Assembly (NCBI GenBank): GCA_029865885.1
Contig: JARXAK010000202.1
Coordinates: forward strand, 1 to 64,000
Source of the DNA: Rhizobium sp.
Lineage (GTDB): Bacteria; Pseudomonadota; Alphaproteobacteria; Rhizobiales; Rhizobiaceae
Direction: 5' to 3'
Length of the DNA: 64,000 nt
In this document: one piece after another, positions 39,189 to 48,625 of the stretch
How positions within the stretch are numbered: the stretch's first letter is position 1
Layout: each line of letters opens with the position of its first letter
Notes under the pieces: model-generated
Told to the model about the DNA's origin: nothing
The model's database searches: none
What the model saw: the letters and a program-made list of their open reading frames with translations, nothing else
Made by a program: the position numbers and the translations under genes

Positions 39189-39408
39189 CCCTCGCTCAAC
39201 AGAATGCAAAGGACCACACACACCGCCACATCACCCCATTCCGAAGGTACTCCCGGCCGGACGTCTCCGGCTCATGCAACACACGACATGGCATCCCCCA
39301 TCCCTCGGCATCAGGCGGCGACGGATCGGGATGCTGGGACAAACGGCGCGGAAGTTTTCAACTGGACCCCGGCTGCGCAAGCGGCGGGCAACGACCTGGA
39401 GCTTTCAC

Positions 39409-39990
39409 ATGCGCGTACTCGTTCTCCACTCCCACCCCCTCGATGAAAGCTTCGGTCGGGCGCTTTACAAACTAACCTGCGAAAGCCTGGAAAAGGCCGG
39501 CCATGAGGTCGATGGCTGCAATCTCTACGAAGAGGGTTTCGACCCTGTCCTGTCGGCCCATGACCGGCGCGTCTATCACGACATTCCCGACAATCTCTCG
39601 CTGGTGAAACCCTATGTCGATCGCCTGTTGAAGGCCGAAGCGCTGGTCATCGTCACGCCGGTCTGGAATTTCGGCTTCCCGGCCATGCTGAAAGGCTATT
39701 TCGACCGCGTCTGGTTGCCCGGCGTCTCCTTCGACCTGGTGGACGGCAAGCTCACCCCGACGCTGCGTCATATCAGAAAGCTCGCCGCCGTCATGACCTA
39801 TGGCGCGACCCCGATGCGCGCCTTCCTCGCCGGCAATCCACCGAAGAAGATCGTCAAGCGCGTCATCCGCGCCCAGATCAAGATCGGCGCGCCGGTCAAA
39901 TACCTTGCCCATTACGACATGAACAACTGCACGGAAGAAACCCGTGCCGCCTTCATGGCCAAGGTGCGCCGCGAGATGGAAAACTTCTGA
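39409..39990 (+). CDS. NAD(P)H-dependent oxidoreductase, flavodoxin-like fold (NQO1/Kef-ancillary type)
   Basis: MRVLVLHSHPLDESFGRALYKLTCESLEKAGHEVD...VTPVWNFGFPAMLKGYFDRVW. Confidence 0.9.
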   Translation: MRVLVLHSHPLDESFGRALYKLTCESLEKAGHEVDGCNLYEEGFDPVLSAHDRRVYHDIPDNLSLVKPYVDRLLKAEALVIVTPVWNFGFPAMLKGYFDRVWLPGVSFDLVDGKLTPTLRHIRKLAAVMTYGATPMRAFLAGNPPKKIVKRVIRAQIKIGAPVKYLAHYDMNNCTEETRAAFMAKVRREMENF

Positions 39991-40005
39991 GATGGAGGCA
40001 GGCGG

Positions 40006-40395
40006 TCAGACGATCCTGGCCGCCGTCACCTCGACTTCGACCAGGAATTCCGGTCGTGTAAACCCGCCGACGACGAGCAGCGTCGAGACCGGTTTCGGAT
40101 CGAGCGTATAGCGATCGCGCACCGCCATATAGTCAGGAAAATCCTCCCGCCGCGTCACAAAACAGGAGATCCGGATCACATCCGCAAACGTCATCTCGGC
40201 CTCTTCCAGAATCGCTTTGATCGCCTCGAAACACAGCTCGGCCTGGCCGGTGACATCCGGTGGTATCGTGTCATCGGGCCGTATGCCGAGCTGGCCGGAG
40301 GTGACCAGAAGGCTCGCGCCCGGCGGCACGAGCAGACCGTGATTGTAATGCCCGAAGGGACGGCGGACGGAGGGAGGATTGAAGACCTTTTTCAT
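40006..40395 (-). CDS. RidA family (YjgF/YER057c/UK114) protein
   Basis: YNHGLLVPPGASLLVTSGQLGIRPDDT...PVSTLLVVGGFTRPEFLVEVEVTAA. Confidence 0.92.
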   Translation of the reverse strand: MKKVFNPPSVRRPFGHYNHGLLVPPGASLLVTSGQLGIRPDDTIPPDVTGQAELCFEAIKAILEEAEMTFADVIRISCFVTRREDFPDYMAVRDRYTLDPKPVSTLLVVGGFTRPEFLVEVEVTAARIV

Positions 40396-40484
40396 GGGCT
40401 TGAGCCTAGCGCGGCGAGCACGTGTGCGAAAGGGAAAAGCGTGCCTCCACTCGCCTTTTGGCCTTATCGATCCGGGCCTTTCGT

Positions 40485-41576
40485 CTAGCGAATACGCCGC
40501 CCCGAGGCATCGAAGAGAAAGCTGGTCTTCGCAGCAAGCCCCACCGCGATCTCGTCGCCGTAGCGCCCCCCGTGACGGCGCTCTTCCTGCTCGATAATGA
40601 TCTGCTCGCCGGGCACCGTATGCGCATAGACATAACTGGTATTGCCGAGATGCTCGACGACATCGACATGCGCCACCATCTGCGTATCCCCGCTGCCATC
40701 AGGCAGGAAATGTTCGGGGCGCACCCCGATGGTCACGGCATCGCCGACCTTTGGCGGGGTCGCGCAGGAAACCGTCAGCTGCGTATCCGGCCGCGCCGTG
40801 AGCGCCACCCTCACCTGTCCACCCTCCGCCTGCCCGATCACCACCGCCGGCAAAAAGTTCATCCGGGGCGAACCGATGAAGCCGGCGACGAACATGTTGT
40901 CGGGATCGTCATAGAGCACGAGCGGCGCTCCGACCTGCTCGACAATGCCGCCACGCATGACGACGATCTTGTCGGCCAGCGTCATCGCCTCGACCTGATC
41001 ATGCGTGACATAGACGATCGTGGCGTTGAGCTCCTTGTGCAGCCGGGCGATCTCGACGCGCATATGCACGCGCAGCTCCGCATCGAGGTTGGAGAGCGGC
41101 TCATCGAACAGGAAAACGTCAGGCTGACGCACGATGGCGCGGCCGATGGCGACGCGCTGGCGCTGACCACCGGACAGAGCCTTGGGCTTGCGATCCATCA
41201 GCGCATCGAGTTCGAGGATCTTCGCCGCCGCATTAACGCGGCGCTCGATCTGGTCCTTCGCCATGCCGGCAAAGCGGAGCGCAAAGCCCATGTTCTCGCG
41301 CACGGTCATGTGCGGATAAAGCGCATAGGTCTGGAACACCATGGCAATGCCGCGCTTGGAGGGATCGACATCGTTCATCACGCTGCCGCCGATCGTAAGC
41401 TCGCCTGCGGAGATATCCTCAAGCCCCGCGATCATCCGGAGCAGCGTGGACTTGCCGCAGCCGGAGGGACCGACGAAGACGACGAATTCGCCGGAGGAAA
41501 CTTGCAGATTCACCCCCTTGATGACCTCGAGCGAGCCGTAGGACTTGCGGATATCGGTGAGCCGGACCTCTGCCAT
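40485..41576 (-). CDS. CUT1 sugar ABC transporter ATP-binding protein (UgpC/MsmK/MalK family)
   Basis: VGPSGCGKSTLLRMIAGLEDISAGEL, LSGGQRQRVAIGRAIVRQPDVFLFDEPLSNLDAELR, C-terminal TOBE region. Confidence 0.95.
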   Translation of the reverse strand: MAEVRLTDIRKSYGSLEVIKGVNLQVSSGEFVVFVGPSGCGKSTLLRMIAGLEDISAGELTIGGSVMNDVDPSKRGIAMVFQTYALYPHMTVRENMGFALRFAGMAKDQIERRVNAAAKILELDALMDRKPKALSGGQRQRVAIGRAIVRQPDVFLFDEPLSNLDAELRVHMRVEIARLHKELNATIVYVTHDQVEAMTLADKIVVMRGGIVEQVGAPLVLYDDPDNMFVAGFIGSPRMNFLPAVVIGQAEGGQVRVALTARPDTQLTVSCATPPKVGDAVTIGVRPEHFLPDGSGDTQMVAHVDVVEHLGNTSYVYAHTVPGEQIIIEQEERRHGGRYGDEIAVGLAAKTSFLFDASGRRIR

Positions 41577-41587
41577 GTAAGCCTCGC

Positions 41588-43831
41588 TCAGGTGACGTTG
41601 AAGGTGATGCGCTGGGTCCCGAAGGGACGGCAAGTCGCAGTCAGCGTCAATTGGCCGGCTTCGTTTCCGGCTTCGACATAGACGCCAACGGCGCCACCCT
41701 TGAAGGACAGAAGCGAGGGGCCGACGATACGGCCAGGGCCCTCAAGCGAGACCTCGACCGGATCGTCGAAGAAGCCCAAGACATTGCCGCCCTGGTCGAA
41801 CGCCCGCAGCATCACGCGAACCGTGTCCTTCTCGCCAGCCCTGAGCTCGGTATCGTCAGCCGCAATGTCGAGTGTCGTCGGCAGCGGATCGGCCGGCAGA
41901 TGACGGCGTACAACCTCCTTGCCGTCGAGGAAGCCGACGAGTTCGCCATCCCGCCAGGTCATGCCCCATTCGCCGAATTCCTCCGGCGTCACCATGCCGT
42001 GGTCGAGAATGCAGGGCGGATGCGGCAGATGCGGATAGGTCTTGGTATCGGGTTCGATCCGCTTGACGATATGCCCCATGCGGATTTCGACATAGTCGCA
42101 ATTGGTGAGCACGATCAGCGGCAGCACGCCGCCGATATTGCGCTCGCCGCGTGCCCAGAAGCTGACCGGCTGAAGCACGATCCCATCCTTTGGATCGCCC
42201 TGCGAGGCATAGGCGTGACCGGCGAATTTCGGCTCGCGATACATGTCGGTGACGCCGTGATAGCAGATGCGGTCGCCGGAGCCGAAATCCTTGTGCGTGT
42301 TGTAGTCGAACATGCACCAGCCGGTGGAGCCTGATATCGACGGGTCGCCGGCAGCAGCATTGAGGATCGCCAGATGCCGGCCGACATGTTCAGCCTGCCG
42401 CTGCTCCTGGTCGAAGCGTTTGGTCGGATACATGTGACCGCCATATTCGGTGATCATGTAGGGCACCTTGCGGTCGAGCCCTGTCACCTCGCGCTGCTCG
42501 CGCAGCACCAGGCGCTCCCGGTTATGCCCCGGCATTTCCTCCATGCCGAGAATGAAGTCGTTCATTGTGTAGACGTCTTCGAGCAGCTCGCTCTCGGTGA
42601 TGTAGCGCACGCCGCCTGTCTGGCGGGTGGTATCGAGCGAACGCGCCATGGCATTCGTCGCGACATAGAAGTCATGGGCATCCTGGCTCTCGTTGATGCG
42701 CACGCCCCAGATGATGATCGAGGGATGGTTCCAGTCGCGCTCGATCATCCGGCGGACGTTCTGAACGCTCTCCGCCTTCCAGGCCTCGCCGCCGATATGC
42801 TGCCAGCCGGGGATCTCTTCGAAGACCAGCAGGCCGATCTCGTCGCAACGGTCGAGGAAGTATTTCGACTGCGGGTAGTGCGAGGTCCGGGCGATGTTGC
42901 AGGCAAGATCGAATTTCAGGATATCGGCATCCTTCTCCTGACCACGCCGGCCCATGGCATAACCCAGATGTGGCCAGGCCTGATGGCGGTTGAGGCCCCG
43001 CAGCTTGACCACACGGCCATTCAGCTTGAAGCCCTCGATCGTGTATTCGGCAGAACGGAAGCCGAAACGGCTCGTCGTCTCATCGGTACCGGCAGCGGTC
43101 TCCAGCGCAACGGTCAGACGGTAGAGCGCCGGATTGTCGATATCCCACAGTGTGATGCCCTGAAGTCCGGAAAAGCCGAGCGAGACCTCTGCGCCTGATA
43201 CGGTCGCCTCGGTCCGCGCGATCTCCTGACCTGCACCATCTTTCAGAACAGCCGTGACCTTGCCCGAAAGAGCCTGATCCGTCGGATTGGAAATCCAGAC
43301 CTTCGCCGTTACCTGCTTGGTTTCATCAAGCACATCCGGAGTCTCGATCTTGACGTTCTTGATCGAAACCGGCGCGGTGATCTTGAGCCAGACGTCGCGA
43401 TAGATGCCGGCATAGGTGAGATAGTCGATCACGCCGCCGAAGGGCGGGATTTCGGGGTTTTCCGAGCCGTCGATCTTCACTGTCAGCAGGTTGTTGCCGG
43501 CCTTCAGATGCGGCGTGAGCCTGGCCTCGAAAGGTGTGTAGCCATCCTTGTGCGCGGTGATCTCGGTGCCGTTGAGATAGACAACGCTATCGGCCATGGC
43601 GCCGTCGAAGACCAGCGAGACTTCTTTGCCGTCGAAACGCGGATCCCACGAGATGACCTTCTGATAGGTAAAGGCCTTCTGATAGCTCTTCTCGTCGAAA
43701 TAATTATAGGGCACCTCGACCGCCGTATGGGGAAGCTGGACCGTCTCGCCGGACTGCGAAGCCGAAGCAAAACCCGGCTCAAACCCGGCGCGGAAGGTCC
43801 AGTTCCTGTTGAAGTTTTCGGTAATGCGCAT
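41588..43831 (-). CDS. Glycoside hydrolase family 2 protein (beta-galactosidase/glucuronidase-like)
   Basis: Sugar-binding N-domain 'VVYLNGTEITAHKDGYTPFEARLT', 'GLNRHQAWPHLGYAMGRRGQEKDADILKFDLACNIARTSHYPQSKYFLDRCDEIGLLVFEEIPGW'. Confidence 0.92.
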   Translation of the reverse strand: MRITENFNRNWTFRAGFEPGFASASQSGETVQLPHTAVEVPYNYFDEKSYQKAFTYQKVISWDPRFDGKEVSLVFDGAMADSVVYLNGTEITAHKDGYTPFEARLTPHLKAGNNLLTVKIDGSENPEIPPFGGVIDYLTYAGIYRDVWLKITAPVSIKNVKIETPDVLDETKQVTAKVWISNPTDQALSGKVTAVLKDGAGQEIARTEATVSGAEVSLGFSGLQGITLWDIDNPALYRLTVALETAAGTDETTSRFGFRSAEYTIEGFKLNGRVVKLRGLNRHQAWPHLGYAMGRRGQEKDADILKFDLACNIARTSHYPQSKYFLDRCDEIGLLVFEEIPGWQHIGGEAWKAESVQNVRRMIERDWNHPSIIIWGVRINESQDAHDFYVATNAMARSLDTTRQTGGVRYITESELLEDVYTMNDFILGMEEMPGHNRERLVLREQREVTGLDRKVPYMITEYGGHMYPTKRFDQEQRQAEHVGRHLAILNAAAGDPSISGSTGWCMFDYNTHKDFGSGDRICYHGVTDMYREPKFAGHAYASQGDPKDGIVLQPVSFWARGERNIGGVLPLIVLTNCDYVEIRMGHIVKRIEPDTKTYPHLPHPPCILDHGMVTPEEFGEWGMTWRDGELVGFLDGKEVVRRHLPADPLPTTLDIAADDTELRAGEKDTVRVMLRAFDQGGNVLGFFDDPVEVSLEGPGRIVGPSLLSFKGGAVGVYVEAGNEAGQLTLTATCRPFGTQRITFNVT

Positions 43832-43840
43832 GAATAAGTC

Positions 43841-44662
43841 CTATTTCACGGAGCCGAGCATGCCCTGCACGAATTGGCGTTGCATGGCGAAGAAGACGAG
43901 GAGGGTGGGAAGGGTGGCGAGGATCGTGCCGATCATCACGGTGCCGTATTCGGGCGAATAGGCGGAGGCGAGCGAGGACACGACCAGCGTGATCGTCTTG
44001 GTGTCATTCGACTGCAGCACGATCAGCGGCCAGAGATAATTGTTCCAGTTCAGCATGAAGACGATGACGAAGGCCGCCGCATAGGTCGAGCGCATCACCG
44101 GAACATAAATGTAGAAGAAGATCTGCCACTCCTTCAGCCCGTCCACCTTGGCCGCATCACGAAGCTCGGTCGGAAAGGCTTTTGAGGCCTGGCGGAAATA
44201 GAAGATGATGAAGGCCGACGCGATCATCGGCAGCATGATGGCGATATGGGTATTCAGCAGCCCCGCCTGCCCCATCAGCATGAAGAGCGGGATCATCAGC
44301 GCCGCAAACGGCACCATGAGCGTCAAGAGGATCACGGTATAGACCCGCTCGCGCAGCTTTGAGCGGAACATCTCGAAACCGTAGCCGGCAAGCGAGGAGA
44401 CGAGCAGCGTCAGCGCCGTGCCGACAAGCGCGATCTTCACCGAGTTCCAGAACACCAGCGGCACATCCACCTGGGCGAAGAAGGACGCGATGTTGTCGAA
44501 GAGCGCCGTACCGAAGGTGACCTTGCCGCGCACGATCTCGCTCGTGGTGTTGGTCGCGCCGATCACCATCCAGATGAACGGAAAGATCGAGAGGAAGGCG
44601 GCAAGCGACAGCACGGCATACTGCACGATGTCGGGCAGCCGGCGGCGAAGCATTGTCATCAT
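43841..44662 (-). CDS. Carbohydrate ABC transporter permease (MalG-like)
   Basis: CUT1 permease: 'ELRDAAKVDGLKEWQIFFYIYVPVMRSTYAAAFVIVFMLNWNNYLWPL'. Confidence 0.93.
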   Translation of the reverse strand: MMTMLRRRLPDIVQYAVLSLAAFLSIFPFIWMVIGATNTTSEIVRGKVTFGTALFDNIASFFAQVDVPLVFWNSVKIALVGTALTLLVSSLAGYGFEMFRSKLRERVYTVILLTLMVPFAALMIPLFMLMGQAGLLNTHIAIMLPMIASAFIIFYFRQASKAFPTELRDAAKVDGLKEWQIFFYIYVPVMRSTYAAAFVIVFMLNWNNYLWPLIVLQSNDTKTITLVVSSLASAYSPEYGTVMIGTILATLPTLLVFFAMQRQFVQGMLGSVK

Positions 44663-45555
44663 TTGCGTTCCCTCGCGGCATAGAATTGCAGGAAGGAGAG
44701 GACCGCCACCATCAGCACGATGACATAGGAGACGGTTGCCGCATAACCGAAGCTCGGCATGAAACGGAAGGTCAGGTTGTAGATGTAGAGCGACAGCGTC
44801 AGCGTCGAATCCGCAGGCCCGCCTTTGCCTTCGGTGAAGTTGTAGACCTCGTCGAACAGCTGCAGCGTGCCGATCGTCGAGGTGATCGTGGTAAACAGGA
44901 TCACCGGTTTCAGCATCGGAATGGTCAGAAAGGCGAAACGCCCCCAGGACGGCACGCCGTCGATCTTCGCCGCCTCATAGATCGACCGGTCGATATTCTG
45001 GAGTGCTGCCAGATAGAAGATCATGTTGTAGCCGGTCCAGCGCCAGGTAATGGCGATGATGATCAGGACCTTGGCCCAGAAGGGGTCTGTGAGCCAGCCG
45101 ATCGGCTCGCCGATGATGCCGATCGTAAGCAGCGCATTGTTCACCACGCCGTCGAGCGAGAACATGCTCTTGAACAGAATGGAATAGGCGACCAGCGACG
45201 AAACGCAGGGAAGGAAGATCATGGTCCGGAACAGGCCGGAATAACGCAGCTTCGGATTGTTCAGCATGGCCGCCAGGATCAGCGCCATGGTGATCATGAT
45301 CGGCACCTGGACGACGAAGAAGATGACGGTGTTTTCCAGCGCCTTCCAGAAGACGGGATCGTTCCACAGCCGCACGAGGTTACCGGTGCCCGAGAACTTC
45401 AGCATCATCCCGCGTCCCGAATAGAAGGACAGCGCGAGAGAACGCAGGATCGGATAGAGCATGAAGAGCGAGATCAGCACGAGGGCGGGAGCGACGAACA
45501 GCCATCCGTTCACGTCGTAGTAGCGCCTCAGGCTGGATCTGGATGTGGTGGCCAT
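44659..45555 (-). CDS. Carbohydrate ABC transporter permease (MalF-like)
   Basis: 'YEAAKIDGVPSWGRFAFLTIPMLKPVILFTTI' EAA loop; start MATTSRSS. Confidence 0.93.
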   Translation of the reverse strand: MATTSRSSLRRYYDVNGWLFVAPALVLISLFMLYPILRSLALSFYSGRGMMLKFSGTGNLVRLWNDPVFWKALENTVIFFVVQVPIMITMALILAAMLNNPKLRYSGLFRTMIFLPCVSSLVAYSILFKSMFSLDGVVNNALLTIGIIGEPIGWLTDPFWAKVLIIIAITWRWTGYNMIFYLAALQNIDRSIYEAAKIDGVPSWGRFAFLTIPMLKPVILFTTITSTIGTLQLFDEVYNFTEGKGGPADSTLTLSLYIYNLTFRFMPSFGYAATVSYVIVLMVAVLSFLQFYAARERK

Positions 45556-45684
45556 GCGGTGTCCCCGAACCCGATCAGTGGTCACTGAACCTTGATATGT
45601 GAAGGGAAGCCGCGCGGCGCTTGCGCCGCGCGGCTCCGGGAGGACACGGGCCAGACCCCAAGGCCAAGCCCCTGTGGGATGGGT

Positions 45685-46953
45685 TTACTGGATCTGACCG
45701 GCGGCCTGCTCTTCGATCGCCTTCAGGACGTCATCGACAGGCGTTCCCTTGAGCAGCGCCGGGAAGTTGGCCGTGACAGCCGTGTCCAACTCGTTGGTGA
45801 AGATGCCGTAGTTGACGGCCGGCACCTGGACGAGCCAATCGGCAAAGTTCTGCCAGACCGTCTGGCCGCCGAAGAAGTCGTCTGGCTTCTGATAGGCTTC
45901 GCCGGTGCGGGCGGCGAGCAGCGAGCCGACGGCACCGCGCTCGGTCAGGATCTTCTGATAGAAGTCGAGATCCTTGGCATAGACTTCATTGAGGAAGTCG
46001 ATTGCTTCGTCCTTTTCAGCGGAAGCCTCAAGCACATACCAGCTCGAACCACCGAGGTTGGAGGCGGCGGTCGCGCCATCGATGCCAAGCTTCGGAATGG
46101 CGGTCAGGGCCCACTTGCCGGCCTGATCGGGCTGCGCCTTGACGGTGCCGGTGATCCAGACGCCGAGCAGGACGGCGGCGACATCGCCGGAGGTGAAGGC
46201 GTTGACGCCGTCGTTCCAGCCGCTGGTCGGCTTTGCCACGCCTTCGTTGACGATCCGCGCCTGGGTTTCGAGGGCTGCCTTCAGAGCGGCGTTGCCTGTG
46301 ATGTTGAGGCTGCCATCGTCCTTGAAATACCACTGGCCGCCAGACTGCATCATGATGCGGATCAGACCGCCGTCATTGCTGTCGAGCGCCATCATCTCAT
46401 GACCGGTCTTGGCCTTGACGTCCTTGCCGATCTCGATGAAGCGATCCCAGGTCAGGTTCTCCATGTCGGAGGCCTTGTAACCTGCCTGCTCCAGATAGTC
46501 CTTGCGGTAGTAGAGGCCGGTGACGCCGGAATCGAAGGGAACGCCATAGACCTGGCCCTCGAGGGTCATCAGGTCGACCTTGTATTTGGCAAAACCGGAA
46601 TAATCGATCTTGTCGGTCAGCGCAGCGAACGAGCCGGGGAAGGACTGCAGATATTTCTGCGCGCCGTAATCCTCGATCAGCACGATATCCGGCAGCGTGT
46701 CGGTCATGCCGGAGGCCAGACCCGTCTGCAGCTTCTGTTCGACATCGGCCTTGGCGAAGTCGACGATGTTGAATGTCGTGCCGGGGTTCTTCGCGGTGTA
46801 ACGCGCAGCGGCTTCCTTCATGATCGCGACATTGAAGTTCGGATCCCAGCACCAGATGGTGACTTCGCCGGCGAACGCAGCCGTGCTGCAGAGAAGTGCG
46901 GCACCCGTCAATGCTGCCGAGACGGAGCGCTTGAGCACGCGAGAATAATCCAT
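45685..46953 (-). CDS. Carbohydrate ABC transporter extracellular substrate-binding protein
   Basis: Signal peptide; 'EVTIWCWDPNFNVAIMKEAAARYTAKNPGTTFNIVDF' SBP_bac_1 features. Confidence 0.93.
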   Translation of the reverse strand: MDYSRVLKRSVSAALTGAALLCSTAAFAGEVTIWCWDPNFNVAIMKEAAARYTAKNPGTTFNIVDFAKADVEQKLQTGLASGMTDTLPDIVLIEDYGAQKYLQSFPGSFAALTDKIDYSGFAKYKVDLMTLEGQVYGVPFDSGVTGLYYRKDYLEQAGYKASDMENLTWDRFIEIGKDVKAKTGHEMMALDSNDGGLIRIMMQSGGQWYFKDDGSLNITGNAALKAALETQARIVNEGVAKPTSGWNDGVNAFTSGDVAAVLLGVWITGTVKAQPDQAGKWALTAIPKLGIDGATAASNLGGSSWYVLEASAEKDEAIDFLNEVYAKDLDFYQKILTERGAVGSLLAARTGEAYQKPDDFFGGQTVWQNFADWLVQVPAVNYGIFTNELDTAVTANFPALLKGTPVDDVLKAIEEQAAGQIQ

Positions 46954-47049
46954 GTGTTCCTCCCATTATGACGTTGAACGTGGCAGCCTCATCCCCTGCC
47001 TCAACGCCACTATTTCCGAAAAACGGAGGACAGCCAAGAAAATTTTTAC

Positions 47050-47059
47050 TAAATATTTT
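47050..47059. promoter_or_regulatory. Candidate LacI operator core TAAATATTTT upstream of the CUT1 SBP
   Basis: Same 10-mer, inverted, at 48232-48241 upstream of the lacI-type gene. Confidence 0.4.
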
Positions 47060-47108
47060 GTGCGCTGCGGTAAGTCATGAAGATTGCACAACCTTTCCTC
47101 GTCGAGGT

Positions 47109-48176
47109 TCAGTCGACCGGCAGCGTCTTGGAACTTCCACGCCAGACCATTTCTGTCGGAAGCGTAACATGTTTGGCGTAGTCGCGGCCATTCAGCCGCT
47201 CGACCAAGAGATCCACGGCCACTTCACCGATGAGCTCCCCGGGAATGCGCATGGTCGAGAGCGGCGGCATCAGAAACTGCGCAACCGGAATATCATTGAA
47301 GGCAACGACCGCGATATCCTCAGGGATCGAGAGGCCGGCCTCCTGGATCGCCCGATAGGTGCCGATCGCCATATTGTCGTTGGCCGCCACGATAGCATCG
47401 GGCCGCATCTCCAGGGCTAGCAAAGACTTCGCCTGCTGGTAACCCGTCTCAAGGCGCAAGTTCTGCCCGAAGCGTTCGCTCTGGCCAAGCGCCATGAGTT
47501 CGGGCTGGTAGCTTCCCCGCGCCTCATGCCATTCGATAAATGCCTTGCAGCGCTGTTCGCCATGCATCAGCGCATCATTGTCCATCAGCTCGTAACCGCC
47601 GACAAAACCGATCCGGCGGTAGCCAGCCTGCTCCAGACTGTCGAGGATGGTGGTCGTAGCCTCGCCCAAATCCGCCCGCACACAGTCGAATTGTGGCATG
47701 CGCGGATTGTAGTCGGCCATGACGAGATGCTGACAGACCTTGGCCATCGCCTCGATCTCCGCCTTCGGATGGTGCCCGACCACGATCATGGCCGAAATGC
47801 CGGTCAGCATGGCGAGATCCACGGGCACATCCGGGTTGAAAACGCGTGCGATCTCGATCTTGTACTCCCGGCAGCGCGCCTCGATGCCAAGCCGAACGCC
47901 AACATAATAGGGATCGACCAGCTCCTCCTGCGGCGCAAGGAAATGCACGATGGCGATATGGGCCGGCACCTCCGCATGGCTCGCCATCGGGATTGTCAGC
48001 GGAGGAAGCTGGGCATTCTTGCGCGCCCGCGGCGTCGCATAGTTCAGCGCTTCTGCCGTCTCGATGATCGCCTGCCGCTTGGCTTCCGACACCGAAAGCG
48101 TCTGGTCATAATTCAAGACGCGCGACACGGTGCCGGAAGAGACACCCACTGCCTTCGCAATTTCCTTGATCGTCAC
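47109..48176 (-). CDS. LacI family transcriptional regulator
   Basis: VTIKEIAKAVGVSSGTVSRVLNYDQTLSVSEAKRQAIIETAEALNYATPR; GTG start inferred. Confidence 0.92.
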   Translation of the reverse strand: MTIKEIAKAVGVSSGTVSRVLNYDQTLSVSEAKRQAIIETAEALNYATPRARKNAQLPPLTIPMASHAEVPAHIAIVHFLAPQEELVDPYYVGVRLGIEARCREYKIEIARVFNPDVPVDLAMLTGISAMIVVGHHPKAEIEAMAKVCQHLVMADYNPRMPQFDCVRADLGEATTTILDSLEQAGYRRIGFVGGYELMDNDALMHGEQRCKAFIEWHEARGSYQPELMALGQSERFGQNLRLETGYQQAKSLLALEMRPDAIVAANDNMAIGTYRAIQEAGLSIPEDIAVVAFNDIPVAQFLMPPLSTMRIPGELIGEVAVDLLVERLNGRDYAKHVTLPTEMVWRGSSKTLPVD

Positions 48177-48231
48177 CACGGCGGCCTGCCCTCCTCCACC
48201 TGTCTTCCCGAGGAGCTTGGTAAACCTCTGG

Positions 48232-48241
48232 AAAATATTTA
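48232..48241. promoter_or_regulatory. Candidate LacI operator core AAAATATTTA upstream of the lacI-type gene
   Basis: Reverse complement of 47050-47059; suggests autoregulation. Confidence 0.4.
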
Positions 48242-48367
48242 CTAGGCCAGCCAGGTGAGGGATACAAGCACTTCCTTGAACACGGTCGTTGCCGAAGGAA
48301 GGCACTGAGATCGACAGGGAGGCGACCGGCGCGAATTGCGTCGATCCGCCACAAACCCGGTGGCGCT

Positions 48368-48619
48368 CTAGGCCTGGGCCTCGCTGACAAAGGCCTCAAT
48401 CTCGGCAAGGCTGTCGAGACGGGTCACGTCGAAATCGGCGGCAGCAAGGTCGATGCCGAAGGTCTCTTCGAGCAACATCATCAGATGCGTGGCCGCCAGC
48501 GAATCCAGCCGGCCACTGAAGAACAGCGAGTCCGTATCGTGAAGCGGCTGTCTGTCGCCGCGCTCCTCGAGCAGCCCCTGAACCCGGGTACGGATGGACG
48601 CAATTTTCTCAACGGTCAT
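48368..48619 (-). CDS. Acyl/peptidyl carrier protein, DltC-like
   Basis: SLFFSGRLDSLAATHLMMLLEETFGIDLAAADFDVTRLDSLAEIEAFV: phosphopantetheine DSL motif in DltC-like context. Confidence 0.88.
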   Translation of the reverse strand: MTVEKIASIRTRVQGLLEERGDRQPLHDTDSLFFSGRLDSLAATHLMMLLEETFGIDLAAADFDVTRLDSLAEIEAFVSEAQA

Positions 48620-48625
48620 GGCAGG

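Noticed and set aside
38790-39390. ORFs 38790..39221 (-) and the 5' part of 39112..39990 (+)
   Set aside because: Composed largely of translated palindromic repeats; the real flavodoxin-fold gene starts at 39409.
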